Assembly: GCF_900155565.1 (NCBI RefSeq)
Contig: NZ_FUHM01000002.1
Location: 1,426,001-1,490,000, forward strand
Direction: 5' to 3'
Length of the DNA stretch: 64,000 nt
Source of the DNA: Anaerosalibacter sp. Marseille-P3206
Lineage (GTDB): Bacteria > Bacillota > Clostridia > Tissierellales > Sporanaerobacteraceae
The stretch's first letter is position 1; every line of letters begins with the position of its first letter. Both the position numbers and the translations under genes were made by a program. The notes beneath the pieces were generated by a model. That model did no database searches. It saw only the letters and a program-made list of their open reading frames with translations, and had not been told where the DNA came from. Positions 26,878 to 36,110 of the stretch are shown here, piece after piece.

Positions 26878-26923
26878 ATGATCAACCTCTTTCATTATGA
26901 ATAATTAATAGCCAATAGTTATA

Positions 26924-27148
26924 CTATTGGCTTATCAGTATTTTTTGTGCTAAACCTCTACCTAAGGCAATTTTTGTTCCTGCAAGAGATACTATAATAG
27001 GACCTCTATCATTTTTTACTACTTTTAGTTCTGAACCTCTATTGAAGCCCATTTCATATAATCTTTTTGAAGCCTTTTGACCTGCAGATATATCATAAAC
27101 AACACCCTTTTCTCCTGTATCAATTAAATTTAAAGGTATTCCTTGCAT
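26924..27148 (-). CDS. feoA: Ferrous iron transport protein A (copy 2)
   Basis: 74 residues of the FeoA SH3-like fold: GEKGVVYDISAGQKASKRLYEMGFNRGSELKVV and GPIIVSLAGTKIALGRGLAQKI. It differs clearly from copy 1, so the two systems are not a recent tandem duplication of this gene. GGGGGAATTAAAT precedes ATG 27148. Transcription starts inside a Fur box upstream; feoB2 follows after about 46 bases. Confidence 0.92.
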   Translation of the reverse strand: MQGIPLNLIDTGEKGVVYDISAGQKASKRLYEMGFNRGSELKVVKNDRGPIIVSLAGTKIALGRGLAQKILISQ

Positions 27149-27185
27149 ATTTAATTCCCCCTTATATAAAATATAAATCCGAAAA

Positions 27186-27200
27186 TGAGAATCGTTATCA
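27186..27200 (-). promoter_or_regulatory. Fur box upstream of feoA2
   Basis: 7-1-7 inverted repeat reading TGATAAC-G-ATTCTCA on the minus strand, placed just downstream of the -10 element, the same position as the box in front of feoA1. Confidence 0.8.
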
Positions 27201-27210
27201 ACTATATAAC

Positions 27211-27239
27211 ATTATAAAGCAAAAAGGAATAAATATCAA
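27211..27239 (-). promoter_or_regulatory. Sigma-A promoter of feoA2-feoB2
   Basis: TTGATA (27239-27234), 17 bases, TATAAT (27216-27211) on the minus strand. Confidence 0.8.
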
Positions 27240-27336
27240 TACAAAATCAAAAAATATTTAAAATATAAGGTTTTTTTTAAAAATTCATGGGAAAGTATTA
27301 ATATATAAAATAATAATTAAAATAAATATAAAGGTA

Positions 27337-27365
27337 TTGATTTTTTGTGGTAAAATAAGTATAAT
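27337..27365 (+). promoter_or_regulatory. Sigma-A promoter of the dnaJ-like/clpB operon
   Basis: TTGATT, 17 bases, TATAAT. The CtsR operator begins 10 bases downstream. Confidence 0.8.
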
Positions 27366-27374
27366 ATAAATGAA

Positions 27375-27405
27375 GGTCAAAGAAAGTCAAAGTAAGTTTG
27401 ACTTT
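27375..27405 (+). promoter_or_regulatory. CtsR operator with an extra inverted heptad
   Basis: GGTCAAAGAAAGTCAAA (27375-27391) fits the CtsR direct heptad repeat RGTCAAA-NAN-RGTCAAA exactly. A third heptad in opposite orientation, TTTGACTTT (27397-27405), follows after five bases. It covers the expected transcription start, so CtsR should repress the operon until heat or protein stress. Confidence 0.88.
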
Positions 27406-27445
27406 AAGTTAAGCTATGTAATACTCCAATAGAGGAGGTTTGAGA

Positions 27446-28399
27446 ATGAAGTATAAGGATTATTACGATATATTAGGAGTTGACAAAAGCGCTACGCAAA
27501 GCGAGATAAAAAGTGCATATAGAAAATTAGCTAAAAAATATCACCCAGATATGAATAAAGGGGATAAAAGTACGGAAGAAAAATTCAAAGATATAAATGA
27601 AGCATATGAAGTACTTGGAGATGAAGAAAAGAGAAAGAAGTATGATACTTTTGGAAGTGGTTATAACTTCACAAATGGGCAGGATTTTGATCCATCTAAT
27701 TTTGGATTTGATAATTTTGGTAGAGGATATACTTATACCTATACTACTGATGGAACAGGGGGAGATTTTAGTGATTTCTTTAATATGTTCTTTGGTGGTG
27801 GAGGTTTTCAAGACGCAGGAGCTAAAAGCAGAGGATTCAATATAGGAGATCTGTTTGGGAGAGGAAAGAGAAGTTCACGAAGAGAACCACAACAGGATGT
27901 AGAAAGTGAAATTACAGTGTCATTAGACGAAGCTTATCATGGAACTACAAAGAGGGTTTCTTTTAGAGTGGGAAGTGAAAACAAAACACTGTCTGTAAAG
28001 GTACCTAAGGGCATACTTCCAGGAAAGAAGATCAAGATAAAGGGAAGTAAAATCGGTATAGCTGGAGACATATATCTTAAAGTAAATATTAAAGACAGTT
28101 CTAAGTTTAAATTAGATGGACTGGATCTAACTACCAAAGTCAAATTATTACCTTGGGAAGCAGCCTTGGGAACACAAGTGATAGTTGAGAGTTTTGATGG
28201 GAAGATAAAAGTGAAAATTCCTCAAGGTATAGACAGTGGGCAAAAGATAAGAATACCTAAAAAAGGTTATAGAGATATGAAAGAAAATGAAGGGGATTTA
28301 TACATTGAAGCTACAATAGTAAATCCACCTCATCTTACAGAAGAACAGATTAAGCTATATGAAAAGCTAAGTGAAATCACAACATACAACCCTAGATAA
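27446..28399 (+). CDS. DnaJ/CbpA-like J-domain co-chaperone without zinc fingers
   Basis: 317 residues. The J domain (6-70) has HPD in [10 protein letters not shown]; a Gly/Phe-rich stretch follows (75-135); then two C-terminal substrate-binding domains ([22 protein letters not shown]...). The CxxCxGxG zinc-finger repeats of type I DnaJ are absent, so this is a type II (CbpA-like) protein. It stimulates DnaK ATPase and here is likely co-expressed with ClpB for disaggregation. TTG 27440 is possible, but AGGAGG at 27433-27438 fits ATG 27446. Confidence 0.9.
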   Translation: MKYKDYYDILGVDKSATQSEIKSAYRKLAKKYHPDMNKGDKSTEEKFKDINEAYEVLGDEEKRKKYDTFGSGYNFTNGQDFDPSNFGFDNFGRGYTYTYTTDGTGGDFSDFFNMFFGGGGFQDAGAKSRGFNIGDLFGRGKRSSRREPQQDVESEITVSLDEAYHGTTKRVSFRVGSENKTLSVKVPKGILPGKKIKIKGSKIGIAGDIYLKVNIKDSSKFKLDGLDLTTKVKLLPWEAALGTQVIVESFDGKIKVKIPQGIDSGQKIRIPKKGYRDMKENEGDLYIEATIVNPPHLTEEQIKLYEKLSEITTYNPR

Positions 28400-28430
28400 A
28401 TATTTGCCCCCGGCACTAACTTACTAACTT
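28399..28430 (-). repeat. Dispersed repeat, family C, copy 1
   Basis: On the minus strand it begins AAGTTAGTAAGTTAGTGCCG and continues for 32 bases to the dnaJ-like stop codon. It matches 33629-33660 (plus strand) at 29 of 32 positions. It occupies most of the gap between the dnaJ-like gene and clpB. Confidence 0.6.
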
Positions 28431-28489
28431 ATTGATTATTGTTGATTTTTTATTACATTATACAATTATAGGGAATAGGAGGTATGATT

Positions 28490-31078
28490 ATGGATATCAA
28501 TAGATTTACTCAAAAGAGTCAAGAAGCTATAGGAAGAGCCCAAGAGTTGGCTATAAAATATGAAAATCCTCAAGTTGAAGATTTGCATTTATTTTTAGCA
28601 CTCTTAGAGGACAATGAAGGTCTCATCCCAAGACTTATATCTTTTATGGGAGAGAACACTGATTTAGTTAGAAATGATGTAGAAAGAGAAGTGGAAAAAC
28701 TTCCAAAGCAATATGGCAGTGGATCTAGTTCCCTTTATAATAGTAGAGCATTTGCGAAGATACTACTAAAAGCAGAAGATGAGGCTAAGAAGTTCAATGA
28801 TGAATATATAGGTGTTGAGCATTTGTTTATTTCCCTACTTAAAGAAAGAGGAATACCTTCAGAAAGCATACTAAAGAAATACAATATAAATCTAGAAAGG
28901 TTTATGGAGGCGTTAAAAAAGGTTAGGGGAAATCAAACTATAACTACAGATAATCCAGAGGGAAATTATAATCCATTGAAAAAATATGGTAGGAATTTGA
29001 CTGAAGAGGCAAGACAGGGAAAACTAGATCCAGTAATAGGTAGAGATGACGAAATCAGAAATGTTATAAGGATACTTTCTAGAAGAACTAAGAACAATCC
29101 TGTATTGATAGGAGAGCCTGGAGTTGGTAAGACAGCCATAGTGGAGGGACTGGCACAGAGGATAATAAATGGAGATGTACCAGAAGGCCTTAAAGACAAG
29201 ATTATTTTTTCATTAGACATGGGTTCATTAATTGCTGGTGCAAAGTTTAGAGGAGAGTTTGAAGAAAGATTGAAGGCTGTCTTAAATGAGGTAGAAAAGT
29301 CCGATGGTAAAATACTAATGTTTATAGACGAGATTCACAATATAGTTGGAGCGGGAAAGGCAGAAGGCTCAATGGATGCTTCTAATATATTGAAACCTAT
29401 GCTTGCAAGAGGAGAACTTCACTGTATAGGTGCTACAACATTGGATGAATATAGAAAATACATTGAAAAGGATGCAGCACTTGAAAGAAGATTCCAAAAG
29501 GTATTGGTTCCTCAACCTACATTAGAAGACACCATAGCTATATTGAGAGGAATAAAAGAAAAGTATGAGATTCATCATGGTATAAGAATATCTGACAGTG
29601 CTGTAATAGCTTGTGCTACACTATCAGATAGATATATAAGTGATAGATTCTTGCCAGATAAGGCTATAGATTTAATGGATGAGGCCTCAGCTATGATGAG
29701 GACTGAAATTGACAGTATGCCTGTAGAATTAGATGAAATAAGAAGAAAAATAATGCAACTTGAAATAGAGAGAGAAGCTCTAAAAAGAGAAACTGATGAA
29801 AGTTCTAAGAAAAGGCTCGAAAAGTTAGAGAAGGAATTGGCTGGGCATAGAGAAGTTTATGATGCCAAAAGAGCTAAATGGCAAGAAGAAAAGAAGAATA
29901 TTAGGATGGTTAAGGAAATAAAAGAACAAATAGATATTACAAAACACCAAATAGAAGAAGCAGAAAGAAAATATGACTTAGAGAAACTTTCCCAACTTAA
30001 ATATGGAAAACTTCCCGAATTAGAAAGAAAATTAGAAGAAGCAAAGGCATTGAATGAAAGTGAAGATAGAATGTTAAAAGAAGAAGTTACAGAAGAAGAG
30101 ATAGCAGAAGTTGTATCTAAATGGACTGGAATTCCTGTAACTAAGCTTGTAGAAAGTGAAAGGGAAAAACTTCTTCATCTAGATGAAATTCTACACAAGA
30201 GGGTTATTGGTCAAGAGGAAGCTGTAACAAGTGTATCTGATTCAGTTATTAGGGCTAGAGCAGGACTTAAATCCTTTAATAGACCTGTTGGGTCATTTAT
30301 ATTCTTAGGGCCTACAGGAGTAGGTAAGACAGAACTTGCCAAGGCTCTTACAGAGACACTATTTGATGATGAAAGAAATATGATTAGAATAGACATGAGT
30401 GAGTACATGGAGAAGTTTTCAGTATCAAGGCTAATAGGAGCACCTCCTGGATATGTAGGATATGATGAGGGAGGACAGTTAACAGAGGCAGTCAGAAGGA
30501 AACCTTATTCTGTTATACTATTTGATGAAATTGAAAAAGCCCATCCAGATGTATTCAATATACTTCTTCAAGTATTAGATGATGGAAGACTTACAGACAA
30601 TCAAGGAAATATAGTTGATTTCAAAAATACAGTTATAATCATGACATCAAATTTAGGTTCTCATTATCTATTAGAGGGAATAAGCAGTGATGGAAGTATA
30701 AGTGAGTCTGCAAGAGAACAGGTAATGGAAGACATGAGAAGAACATTTAAACCAGAGTTTTTAAACCGTATTGATGAAATAGTAATGTTTAAGCCTTTAG
30801 AAAGAGATGAAGTTTATAAGATTATTGACCTTCAAATTAATGAAATTCAATCAAAACTAGAAGACAGAAATATTACTATAAAATTAACAGATGATGCTAA
30901 GGAATTTGTATTAGACAGAGCTTATTCTGTACAATATGGTGCAAGACCTGTGAAGAGATTCCTTCAAAAAGAAATTGAAACCAATTTAGGTAAGATGCTC
31001 ATAGGTGGAGTTGTAAAGGATAAGGATACAGTTGTAGTATCAGTTAAAAATGATCAATTAGATTTTCAAGTTGAATAA
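28490..31078 (+). CDS. clpB: ClpB disaggregase
   Basis: 862 residues. It has an N-terminal Clp repeat domain (1-145), AAA-1 with Walker [19 protein letters not shown], a coiled-coil middle domain (about 405-530, rich in Lys/Glu), AAA-2 with Walker [15 protein letters not shown], and a small C-terminal domain. It lacks the IGF/IGL-type ClpP loop as far as I can see. It extracts proteins from aggregates with the DnaK/DnaJ system. ATG 28484 lies too close to AGGAGG (28477-28482), so ATG 28490 is chosen. CtsR control is inferred from the operator upstream of the operon. Confidence 0.95.
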   Translation: MDINRFTQKSQEAIGRAQELAIKYENPQVEDLHLFLALLEDNEGLIPRLISFMGENTDLVRNDVEREVEKLPKQYGSGSSSLYNSRAFAKILLKAEDEAKKFNDEYIGVEHLFISLLKERGIPSESILKKYNINLERFMEALKKVRGNQTITTDNPEGNYNPLKKYGRNLTEEARQGKLDPVIGRDDEIRNVIRILSRRTKNNPVLIGEPGVGKTAIVEGLAQRIINGDVPEGLKDKIIFSLDMGSLIAGAKFRGEFEERLKAVLNEVEKSDGKILMFIDEIHNIVGAGKAEGSMDASNILKPMLARGELHCIGATTLDEYRKYIEKDAALERRFQKVLVPQPTLEDTIAILRGIKEKYEIHHGIRISDSAVIACATLSDRYISDRFLPDKAIDLMDEASAMMRTEIDSMPVELDEIRRKIMQLEIEREALKRETDESSKKRLEKLEKELAGHREVYDAKRAKWQEEKKNIRMVKEIKEQIDITKHQIEEAERKYDLEKLSQLKYGKLPELERKLEEAKALNESEDRMLKEEVTEEEIAEVVSKWTGIPVTKLVESEREKLLHLDEILHKRVIGQEEAVTSVSDSVIRARAGLKSFNRPVGSFIFLGPTGVGKTELAKALTETLFDDERNMIRIDMSEYMEKFSVSRLIGAPPGYVGYDEGGQLTEAVRRKPYSVILFDEIEKAHPDVFNILLQVLDDGRLTDNQGNIVDFKNTVIIMTSNLGSHYLLEGISSDGSISESAREQVMEDMRRTFKPEFLNRIDEIVMFKPLERDEVYKIIDLQINEIQSKLEDRNITIKLTDDAKEFVLDRAYSVQYGARPVKRFLQKEIETNLGKMLIGGVVKDKDTVVVSVKNDQLDFQVE

Positions 31079-31082
31079 AAAC

Positions 31083-31120
31083 AAAGGCATAAATTCCCCT
31101 ACAGGAATTTATGCCTTTTC
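31083..31120. terminator. Bidirectional terminator between clpB and aarF
   Basis: Perfect 15-bp stem AAAGGCATAAATTCC/GGAATTTATGCCTTT with a 6-base loop and T-runs usable on both strands. Confidence 0.9.
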
Positions 31121-31122
31121 TA

Positions 31123-32703
31123 TTACATTTTGCCTGACCGTATTATCGATATTAGCAGCCAAAATCCTGCAACAGCTGCTCCTAAGTACCCAGTGATACC
31201 AATGAGAGATATTCCATAAATCTTAGGGCCTATATTGGCAGTGATAACCAAAGACGAACTAACTACTAGACCTGCCACTATCATTCCAAACACCAAACGA
31301 TTTATCATCTTATTTAATTCATTTATAATCTCTCGGCCATCTTTTAGGTCCATTTGAAGTTTCAATTTGCCATTTATAGCTTGATTTATTAAATCTAAAA
31401 ATTTAACGGATAATTTCATGTTTGCCTTTACTATGGTGTAAATTTCTTCAACAATTTTTGACAAATCCAATGTATTAAGTTTTTCATCTATATAGCGGTT
31501 TTTCATATAGGGAATGGCTATATCCATAATGTTTATTTCTTTATCTAATTTAGCTATTACTCCTTGTATGGTCATTAGCCCTTTTATCAAAAGGGTAATA
31601 TCTTTTGGCATATGAATATTATTGTCCTTACAAACTTTCAATACTTCCTCCATTATCTGAGGAAGATCAAAATCAAATAGGGATTCTTCAATGTATTGTT
31701 CATACATTATTTCTATATCATTGCTCAATTTTTTTATATCCATAGGGCCTTTTTTTATGCCAATTTTTAATATGGACTTGCTCATTTTGTTTATATCTCT
31801 ATCCACTACTCCCTCTAGAAATTCATTGAACTTTTTCTTAAGAGAATTGTCTAATTGGCCCATTAGACCAAAGTCAATATATCCTATTTTTTTATCGTGA
31901 ATTAATATATTTCCAGGATGGGGATCTGCGTGGAAAAAGCCATCTTCAAATATTTGTTTGAAGTAATTGTAAGTTAGCTTGCTAGCCAAATCCTGTAGAT
32001 CATATCCTTCATCCTTTAATTTGTCTATATCATCAATTTTGATTCCTTCTATATAATCCATTACAATGATTTTATCTGTACAATATTCTTCATACACTTT
32101 TGGACATAGTATAAACTTTACATCTTTATTGTTTTCAGCAAATGTTTCTATATTTCTTCTTTCATTGACAAAGTCCAATTCTTTTTCAGTAGCATCGGCC
32201 AATTCTTCTACCACTTCTCTAGCATCCATAGCACTTCCTGTTGGAGTTAAGTTAATAACAGGGGCAAGTTTTCTAAGTATAGCTATATCTGCTGTCATTT
32301 TTTCCTTAACATTTGGCCTTTGGACCTTAACTACAACATTTTCACCAGTTTTAAGTTTAGCTAAATGTACTTGAGCCAATGAAGCAGAGGCTATGGGAGT
32401 TTTGTCGAATTGGAGAAAAATTTCATCTATTGATTTGCCAAGTTCATTTTCTATGACTTCTACCATTACATCATATTTTTCAGCTTTCACATCATCCTGT
32501 AATTTTTGAAGTTCATGTATATATTCACTAGGTAGAATATCTGGCCTTGTAGACAAAATTTGACCGATTTTTACAAAAGTAGGGCCTAGTTCCTCCAGTG
32601 TACATTTTAATTGTTCAGGATTATTTATACCTTTTTTTAATCCATGTTTTATTGAAACAGATACAATTTCCCTTATTCTCTTTTTTCTATAATTTGTATC
32701 CAT
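31123..32703 (-). CDS. AarF/UbiB (ABC1) family kinase-like protein
   Basis: 526 residues. The atypical kinase domain shows the KxGQ motif (FVKIGQILSTRPDILP), ASLAQVHLAKL, VVVKVQRP, FHADPHPGNILI and YIDFGLMGQL. Two membrane spans close the C-terminus (FGMIVAGLVVSSSLVI..., GYLGAAVAGFWLLI). The family supports isoprenoid-quinone or lipid homeostasis; the role in an anaerobe without ubiquinone is unclear. The ATG at 32703 has no visible Shine-Dalgarno sequence and lies only about 9 bases after the T-run of the preceding gene's terminator. No better in-frame start is evident. Confidence 0.88.
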   Translation of the reverse strand: MDTNYRKKRIREIVSVSIKHGLKKGINNPEQLKCTLEELGPTFVKIGQILSTRPDILPSEYIHELQKLQDDVKAEKYDVMVEVIENELGKSIDEIFLQFDKTPIASASLAQVHLAKLKTGENVVVKVQRPNVKEKMTADIAILRKLAPVINLTPTGSAMDAREVVEELADATEKELDFVNERRNIETFAENNKDVKFILCPKVYEEYCTDKIIVMDYIEGIKIDDIDKLKDEGYDLQDLASKLTYNYFKQIFEDGFFHADPHPGNILIHDKKIGYIDFGLMGQLDNSLKKKFNEFLEGVVDRDINKMSKSILKIGIKKGPMDIKKLSNDIEIMYEQYIEESLFDFDLPQIMEEVLKVCKDNNIHMPKDITLLIKGLMTIQGVIAKLDKEINIMDIAIPYMKNRYIDEKLNTLDLSKIVEEIYTIVKANMKLSVKFLDLINQAINGKLKLQMDLKDGREIINELNKMINRLVFGMIVAGLVVSSSLVITANIGPKIYGISLIGITGYLGAAVAGFWLLISIIRSGKM

Positions 32704-32711
32704 AGTCTTTT

Positions 32712-32746
32712 AAAAAAAATACCTTGATTTAAATCAAGGTATTTTT
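32712..32746 (-). terminator. Terminator after the phasin-like gene
   Basis: Perfect palindrome AAAAATACCTTGATTT / AAATCAAGGTATTTTT (32715-32746) with an eight-T tail on the minus strand (32719-32712). Confidence 0.85.
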
Positions 32747-32758
32747 TACCCTCCCATA

Positions 32759-33058
32759 CTAATTATTTTTCTCTAATTTGTCAATTCTAGCATTCAATGA
32801 GTTTATATCTTCTTTAGTAGGTAAATTTAGTTGGGTTATAATATTTTTCAATGTTTCTTGATCAATTGTTGTATTTTCTTGTTGTTCTTGTTTTTTAGTG
32901 TCTATTACTTTTTTCAATTCTTCATTTAATTCTTTTCCTTGATTTACAGTGATTTCGCCTTTTTTTACTAATGTATCTACCATTTCATTTGCTTTTTCAT
33001 AAGTATAAGCTATACTTCCAATGCCAGCAAGAATTATGTTTTTTAAATTTGCATCCAT
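32759..33058 (-). CDS. Phasin-like small protein
   Basis: 99 residues. The N-terminal helix (LKNIILAGIGSIAYTYEKANEMVDTLVKKGEITVNQGKELNEELKK) has the phasin-like pattern of a hydrophobic patch followed by an amphipathic helix. The C-terminus NLPTKEDINSLNARIDKLEKNN looks like a short coiled coil. In bacteria without PHA granules such proteins often lie next to aarF genes, as here; the role is unknown. The preferred start is ATG 33058, with GGGAGGG six bases upstream, rather than 33073. Confidence 0.7.
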   Translation of the reverse strand: MDANLKNIILAGIGSIAYTYEKANEMVDTLVKKGEITVNQGKELNEELKKVIDTKKQEQQENTTIDQETLKNIITQLNLPTKEDINSLNARIDKLEKNN

Positions 33059-33088
33059 CTTTATCCCTCCCATTTTAACTATATAATA

Positions 33089-33538
33089 TTATGTCAAAAT
33101 ATCTAAAAGTAATCCTTTTATATCATTTAATCTATCTAATATTTTAAGCCTATTTCCTTCAATATCAATAAAATCACTTGTCAATTCATCTAATTCTTTA
33201 TCTACTTGTTTTACTATAGAATATACCCTATGGCGACCTCTTCTATCCAATGAGTTTTCTTTGTAAAACACATGAGAATTGTTGACAGATATATTCAAAA
33301 AATCTTTTACCAGCTTTTTATATTCAACTAAATCCTCGATAAATAATCTATTTTGTAATTTATTTGTCTTAACTTCGATTTTGTCGAATAATGTTTTTAG
33401 TTCTTCTCTTATCTGTTCTTGTTGGATGTTTTCAATCTTTTCTTTAAAGTTTGCTTTTATTTGCTTTTTATCATTAGATTGAACTCTTTTTACTTCTGGA
33501 ATATTGTTTTGTGTATTTATAGAATTTACCTTAACCAA
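33089..33538 (-). CDS. YaaR family (DUF327) protein
   Basis: 149 residues, mostly helical. ENIQQEQIREELKTLFDKIEVKTNKL, RLFIEDLVEYKKLVKDFLN and the basic DRRGRHRVYSIVKQVDKELDELT are typical of YaaR/DUF327. The function is not established. The frame opens with GTG at 33547, but GGGGAG sits directly before that codon. TTG 33538 has proper spacing and is preferred with moderate confidence. A GCCGATAA element, like a sigma-D -10, lies 33 bases upstream (33571-33578, minus strand). Confidence 0.78.
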   Translation of the reverse strand: MVKVNSINTQNNIPEVKRVQSNDKKQIKANFKEKIENIQQEQIREELKTLFDKIEVKTNKLQNRLFIEDLVEYKKLVKDFLNISVNNSHVFYKENSLDRRGRHRVYSIVKQVDKELDELTSDFIDIEGNRLKILDRLNDIKGLLLDILT

Positions 33539-33628
33539 AGGAATCACTCCCCTCTATCTTCTATTATATATTATCGGCAGGTTTTTGGAAATACAAAGTA
33601 AAAATAAAAAATAATATATATTGATTAA

Positions 33629-33660
33629 AAGTTAGTAAGTTAGTACCGGAGGCAAGTATT
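33629..33660 (+). repeat. Dispersed repeat, family C, copy 2
   Basis: Begins AAGTTAGTAAGTTAGTACCG and ends GGCAAGTATT. It is the inverted counterpart of 28399-28430 with three mismatches. Its last base is the T of the TAAA -35 of the sigma-D-type promoter. Confidence 0.6.
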
Positions 33661-33686
33661 AAAGAATAATCAATATTTGACGATAA
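33660..33686 (+). promoter_or_regulatory. Sigma-D (flagellar) promoter
   Basis: TAAA, 15 bases, GACGATAA. This fits the motility sigma factor consensus TAAA-N15-GCCGATAA with one mismatch and lies 30 bases before the first gene of the flagellin operon. Confidence 0.75.
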
Positions 33687-33716
33687 AACTAATAAGAAAG
33701 AGAAAGGGGTAAAAGT

Positions 33717-36101
33717 ATGGATTCAATAAAAAATATATCTACCGAAAAATTAGTAAATACATACAATATGGTGCCTACATTACCTTTTGATATAGAGGGA
33801 ACCCTTATAGCCAAGGATGGTAAAAATATAAAGGTGGAATCAGAAGTTGGAGGCAAAGTAGTTAATTACACATTGAGATTAAAAGAAGAAATAGAAGAAG
33901 AGGTTGGAGAAAAGGTTAAGATCGAAAAGGAAAATGTTCAGTCTTATAAAATAGAAGAAAAAAAGCAAATAGAAGAAAGTCAACTTAGAAAAATAGAAGA
34001 TTTACTCAAAAAAATAGGAATAGAGTCTACAAAAGAAAATATAAAGGTAGCGGAAACTCTTTTACAAAACAATATTCCTGTGACAAAAGAAAATATAGAA
34101 TCCCTTCTCATGACGGAAAAGTATTTAAGTGAAGTAATAGAAAAAATAGACTATGACTCAGCTATAAAGCTGTTAAAGGATGGCATAGATTTAGAAGAAG
34201 CATCTCTTCAAACCATATATGAATCCCTAGGAGAAATATCAATAGAAGAAGATTTTTCATTAGCTAAATTATTGGGATTAAAAAGGGATTTAACTTATGA
34301 AGAAGCAGAAAAAATCTCCATAAAGGTATATGGTAGGCGTATGGGAAAAGATATCTATGATAGCATAATAGCATTGCATAGAGAAAATATGGAGATAAAC
34401 AAAGAAAATATCGAATTGGTGAAAGAAGTAGTTCACAAACTACATGATTTAAAAAAAGTAGAAGATACAACATTTATCAAAGTGCTTAAAGATGAGTTAA
34501 TACCTAATATTGAAAATATATATAGATTGAAGCACTCTTATGATACAAATGTTTCAGATAAAAATTTGGCTTTAGCTTACTATGATGAGAATATGTTTGA
34601 AATACAAACTACCAAAGAAGATATAGTAAATCTATTAGAACAATATAATCTAGAATCTTCAGAAGAGAATATTGCATTGATAGAAAAGTTCATATTAAAT
34701 GGACTTGATATAACTGAGGACAATATAAATAAAGTGTTTAAGATGAAAGAGTCCTTGATGGAACTTGTGGATTTATTGGATGAAGATAATACAGCCAAAC
34801 TTGTAAACAATGACATAGATCCACTTAAAGAACATGTAGAAAAACTTGTGGATATATTAAAAGAAGATAATCTACCTGAACATATAGAAAAAGCAGAGGA
34901 AAGGGCAAATGAGATTTTAGAAAAGTTAAACTCTGTGGGAAAGGTAAAGGATGAGGATTTGATAAGTCTAATAAAAGACTTATCAACAATTAACAACAGT
35001 GGACAATTAAGTAGTCAAACTGTGGATAAGGTCATGAGATTATCTAATGTTATCCACACATTAGGAGATTTGAATGAAAATACAATTACATTGGCTTCTA
35101 AAAGATATAATTATATTAGTTTAAATAGTCTATATGAAAGCGAAATGGCTTTAAGAGAAAATCCCGTTGTTGTAGAACCTATAGATAGCGTAGCAGAGAG
35201 CTTGATTAGACAGGAATATATGAAGGCAAAACAAAGCTTAAGTGTAAATATAGTCAAAGAAAGTATCACAGATGGTGTGGAAGTTGAGTACATGCCTTTA
35301 GGTGAATTAAATGAATATATAGATAAGAAGATAAATAGATACAGGGAAGTTGAAGATACACTTAAGAGTATAAAGGCAATGGAAGGTAAGGAAAGTGAGC
35401 TTATTCCAATAGCTATGAAAAATGGTATGGACATATCTATGAAAGAGCTTACGAGGATTAATTATTTTAATGAAAATAAAAATGGCTTAGGTTATAGTAT
35501 CAATAATATCGTAAAAGAAAGCGAAAATATGGAGAAAAATGAAGCAAGACAAGCTGTAGCCCAAATAGAAGAAAATGCTAAAGCTGTTTCAAAATCATTA
35601 AAGCAGGGAGATATAAGCATAAGGGAAGAGTACAAGGAATTATTAAGAGAATTGAATAATCTAGCCAGTTCCTTTGATTTTCAAGGGGATAATAGACAAA
35701 GGCGAAACAAAGAAAAATTGATGGACAATTTAAAGATTCAAAATGAATTGTCTAAGGAAGATTTGGTATTACAGTTTCCGCTACAAGTAGGGCATGATTT
35801 TGAAAATTTACAGGTCATTATACCCAAGGGGAATAGTGGAATAAACACAGAAAATATGACTTTTATTTTAAATTTGAATACTGAAAACTTGGGAAATGTA
35901 AAACTCAATCTACAAGTTGTAGATAAAGATATAAGTGTACAATTGATTGCTAATGAGGGTAGTAGCTCTAAGATAATTGAAAATGATAGTATTCTCAAAG
36001 AAGGATTTAATAGTATAGGATATAGCCTTAAAGATATTTTTATTGAAAAGAAGGAAAAAAAGGTAGAGAATTTGTTAAAAGCAGTCGATACAAGAATATA
36101 G
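33717..36101 (+). CDS. FliK-like flagellar protein with internal repeats (DUF6240-like)
   Basis: 794 residues. The middle carries repeats of about 40 residues, such as TKENIKVAETLLQNNIPVTK (104-) and SEENIALIEKFILNGLDITE (about 314-), each helix-rich and built around xENI...L..N.I..T.eNI. The last 120 residues resemble the FliK C-terminal domain: QFPLQVGHDFENLQVIIP, then NLGNVKLNLQVVDKDISVQL and LKEGFNSIGYSLKDIFIE. FliK measures hook length and switches export specificity; that role is proposed from this domain, the sigma-D-type promoter and linkage to flagellin. AAAGGGGTAAAAGT precedes ATG 33717. Confidence 0.65.
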   Translation: MDSIKNISTEKLVNTYNMVPTLPFDIEGTLIAKDGKNIKVESEVGGKVVNYTLRLKEEIEEEVGEKVKIEKENVQSYKIEEKKQIEESQLRKIEDLLKKIGIESTKENIKVAETLLQNNIPVTKENIESLLMTEKYLSEVIEKIDYDSAIKLLKDGIDLEEASLQTIYESLGEISIEEDFSLAKLLGLKRDLTYEEAEKISIKVYGRRMGKDIYDSIIALHRENMEINKENIELVKEVVHKLHDLKKVEDTTFIKVLKDELIPNIENIYRLKHSYDTNVSDKNLALAYYDENMFEIQTTKEDIVNLLEQYNLESSEENIALIEKFILNGLDITEDNINKVFKMKESLMELVDLLDEDNTAKLVNNDIDPLKEHVEKLVDILKEDNLPEHIEKAEERANEILEKLNSVGKVKDEDLISLIKDLSTINNSGQLSSQTVDKVMRLSNVIHTLGDLNENTITLASKRYNYISLNSLYESEMALRENPVVVEPIDSVAESLIRQEYMKAKQSLSVNIVKESITDGVEVEYMPLGELNEYIDKKINRYREVEDTLKSIKAMEGKESELIPIAMKNGMDISMKELTRINYFNENKNGLGYSINNIVKESENMEKNEARQAVAQIEENAKAVSKSLKQGDISIREEYKELLRELNNLASSFDFQGDNRQRRNKEKLMDNLKIQNELSKEDLVLQFPLQVGHDFENLQVIIPKGNSGINTENMTFILNLNTENLGNVKLNLQVVDKDISVQLIANEGSSSKIIENDSILKEGFNSIGYSLKDIFIEKKEKKVENLLKAVDTRI

Positions 36102-36110
36102 GAGAGATAT

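Noticed and set aside
34580-34996. 138-residue minus-strand frame, Ser/Leu/Phe-rich
   Set aside because: Antisense shadow of the FliK-like gene; similar Ser/Ile-rich shadows occur opposite many Glu/Lys-rich genes here.
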